This document shows, one piece after another, positions 6,650 to 7,311 of a stretch of 7,311 nucleotides of DNA (the first letter of the stretch is position 1; each line of letters opens with the position of its first letter). Below the pieces are notes generated by a model, which saw only the letters and a program-made list of their open reading frames with translations, searched no databases and was not told where the DNA came from. The stretch is taken from the NCBI GenBank assembly GCA_030605915.1, contig JAUWHM010000142.1:1-7311 (forward strand). Direction: 5' to 3'. A program made the translations under genes and the position numbers. Source of the DNA: Nitrospirota bacterium (lineage in GTDB: Bacteria > NPL-UPA2 > JAGMAN01).

Positions 6650-7311
6650 ATGCAAAAGAATGATCTTTTTGATTTAAAGGATAAAGTGGCAGTTATCACC
6701 GGTGGCGGCGGAGTCCTTTGTGGAGCCATGGCTAATGGGTTAGCCGCCAGAGGGGTAAAAGTGGCCATACTTGATTTGAGAAAAGAGGCGGCTGAAAATA
6801 TCGCCAGCCAGATTAAGGCAGGAAATGGTGAGGCCATAGGTTTAGAGTGTAATGTTCTGGACCGAGTTAGCCTTGAGCAGGCCAGTAGTCAGGTGCTGGA
6901 GGCCTTTGGCCCACTAAACATCCTGGTCAATGGCGCTGGAGGTAATAACCCTAAAGCAACCACCTCTAAGGAAAGACTTTTTCCTGAAGATTTAAAAACT
7001 CAGGTAAAAGACCTGAAGACTTTTTTTGACCTGGACTCTGAAGGGATACAATTTGTCTTTAATTTGAATTTCTTAGGGATACTTTTACCCAACCAGGTCT
7101 TTGGCCGGGTCATGGCCGAGCATGGACGGGGTGTTATCCTCAATATCTCTTCCATGAATGCCCTGCGTCCACTGACCAAAATACCAGCCTATTCTGCCGC
7201 CAAAGCTGCTGTTTCTAACTTTACCCAGTGGCTGGCTACGCATTTTGCCCCGGTTAATATCCGGGTTAATGCCATGGCCCCTGGATTTTTCCTGACCGAA
7301 CAAAACCGGTT
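6650..7311 (+). CDS. SDR oxidoreductase, D-mannonate oxidoreductase-like (3' end off window)
   Basis: 220 codons are visible of a short-chain dehydrogenase that normally has about 260-280. The Rossmann start is AVITGGGGVLCGAMA (14-28). D42, after the second strand (AILD), favours NAD. The NNAG motif appears as NGAG (94-97). The catalytic set is N140, S167/S168 in NISSMN, Y181 and K185 in AYSAAK. After it comes RVNAMAPGFFLTEQNR. The long segment at about 101-129 (NPKATTSKERLFPE... to TFFDLD), and SSMNALRPLTKIPAYSAAKAAVSNFTQWLA-like wording, match SDRs annotated as D-mannonate oxidoreductase (fructuronate reductase) in uronate catabolism; gluconate-type specificity is the main alternative. C24 sits where relatives carry the last Gly of the cofactor loop. 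AGGAG 8 bases upstream fixes the ATG. It is possibly a separate transcript from the three genes before it. Confidence 0.87.
   Translation, partial: MQKNDLFDLKDKVAVITGGGGVLCGAMANGLAARGVKVAILDLRKEAAENIASQIKAGNGEAIGLECNVLDRVSLEQASSQVLEAFGPLNILVNGAGGNNPKATTSKERLFPEDLKTQVKDLKTFFDLDSEGIQFVFNLNFLGILLPNQVFGRVMAEHGRGVILNISSMNALRPLTKIPAYSAAKAAVSNFTQWLATHFAPVNIRVNAMAPGFFLTEQNR

Overview
The window joins a DNA-repair housekeeping gene to a small catabolic gene cluster that diverges from it. The left 40% (1-2951, minus strand) is the N-terminal and helicase part of mfd, the transcription-repair coupling factor. Its 3' end lies beyond the left edge. A 555-base non-coding or decayed stretch follows (2952-3506). 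It carries a near-consensus sigma-70-type promoter facing right and what look like remnants of a frameshifted gene. Four genes then run rightward: a UroD-fold corrinoid methyltransferase of the MtaA/CmuA group (3507-4619), an HpcH/HpaI-type class II aldolase (4691-5491), a D-isomer 2-hydroxyacid dehydrogenase of the glycerate dehydrogenase/hydroxypyruvate reductase type (5544-6497), and an SDR resembling D-mannonate oxidoreductase (6650 to the right edge, incomplete).

The organism is a bacterium: it has Mfd, Shine-Dalgarno sites and a -35/-10 promoter. A cobamide-dependent methyltransferase relative together with sugar-acid enzymes suggests an anaerobe, probably one known from metagenomes. 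I cannot fix the phylum from this sequence. GC content is moderate throughout, with no sharp compositional break.

The three downstream enzymes make chemical sense together. An HpcH/HpaI aldolase cleaves a 2-keto-3-deoxy sugar acid into pyruvate plus an aldehyde, a glycerate-dehydrogenase-type enzyme reduces small 2-oxoacids, and the SDR interconverts an aldonate and a keto-uronate. The UroD-like protein would move a methyl group from a methylated corrinoid. Its place at the head of the cluster raises the untested idea that the substrate is a methylated (methoxylated) sugar acid. No corrinoid protein, substrate-specific methyltransferase, transporter or regulator is visible here.

The most unusual structural feature is repeat DNA inside coding sequence. 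mfd carries an in-frame palindromic insert of about 80 bases plus a second in-frame 21-base copy of its end. The methyltransferase gene ends in a C-terminal tail encoded almost entirely by another inverted-repeat element. I found no tRNA, rRNA, CRISPR array or transposase gene.
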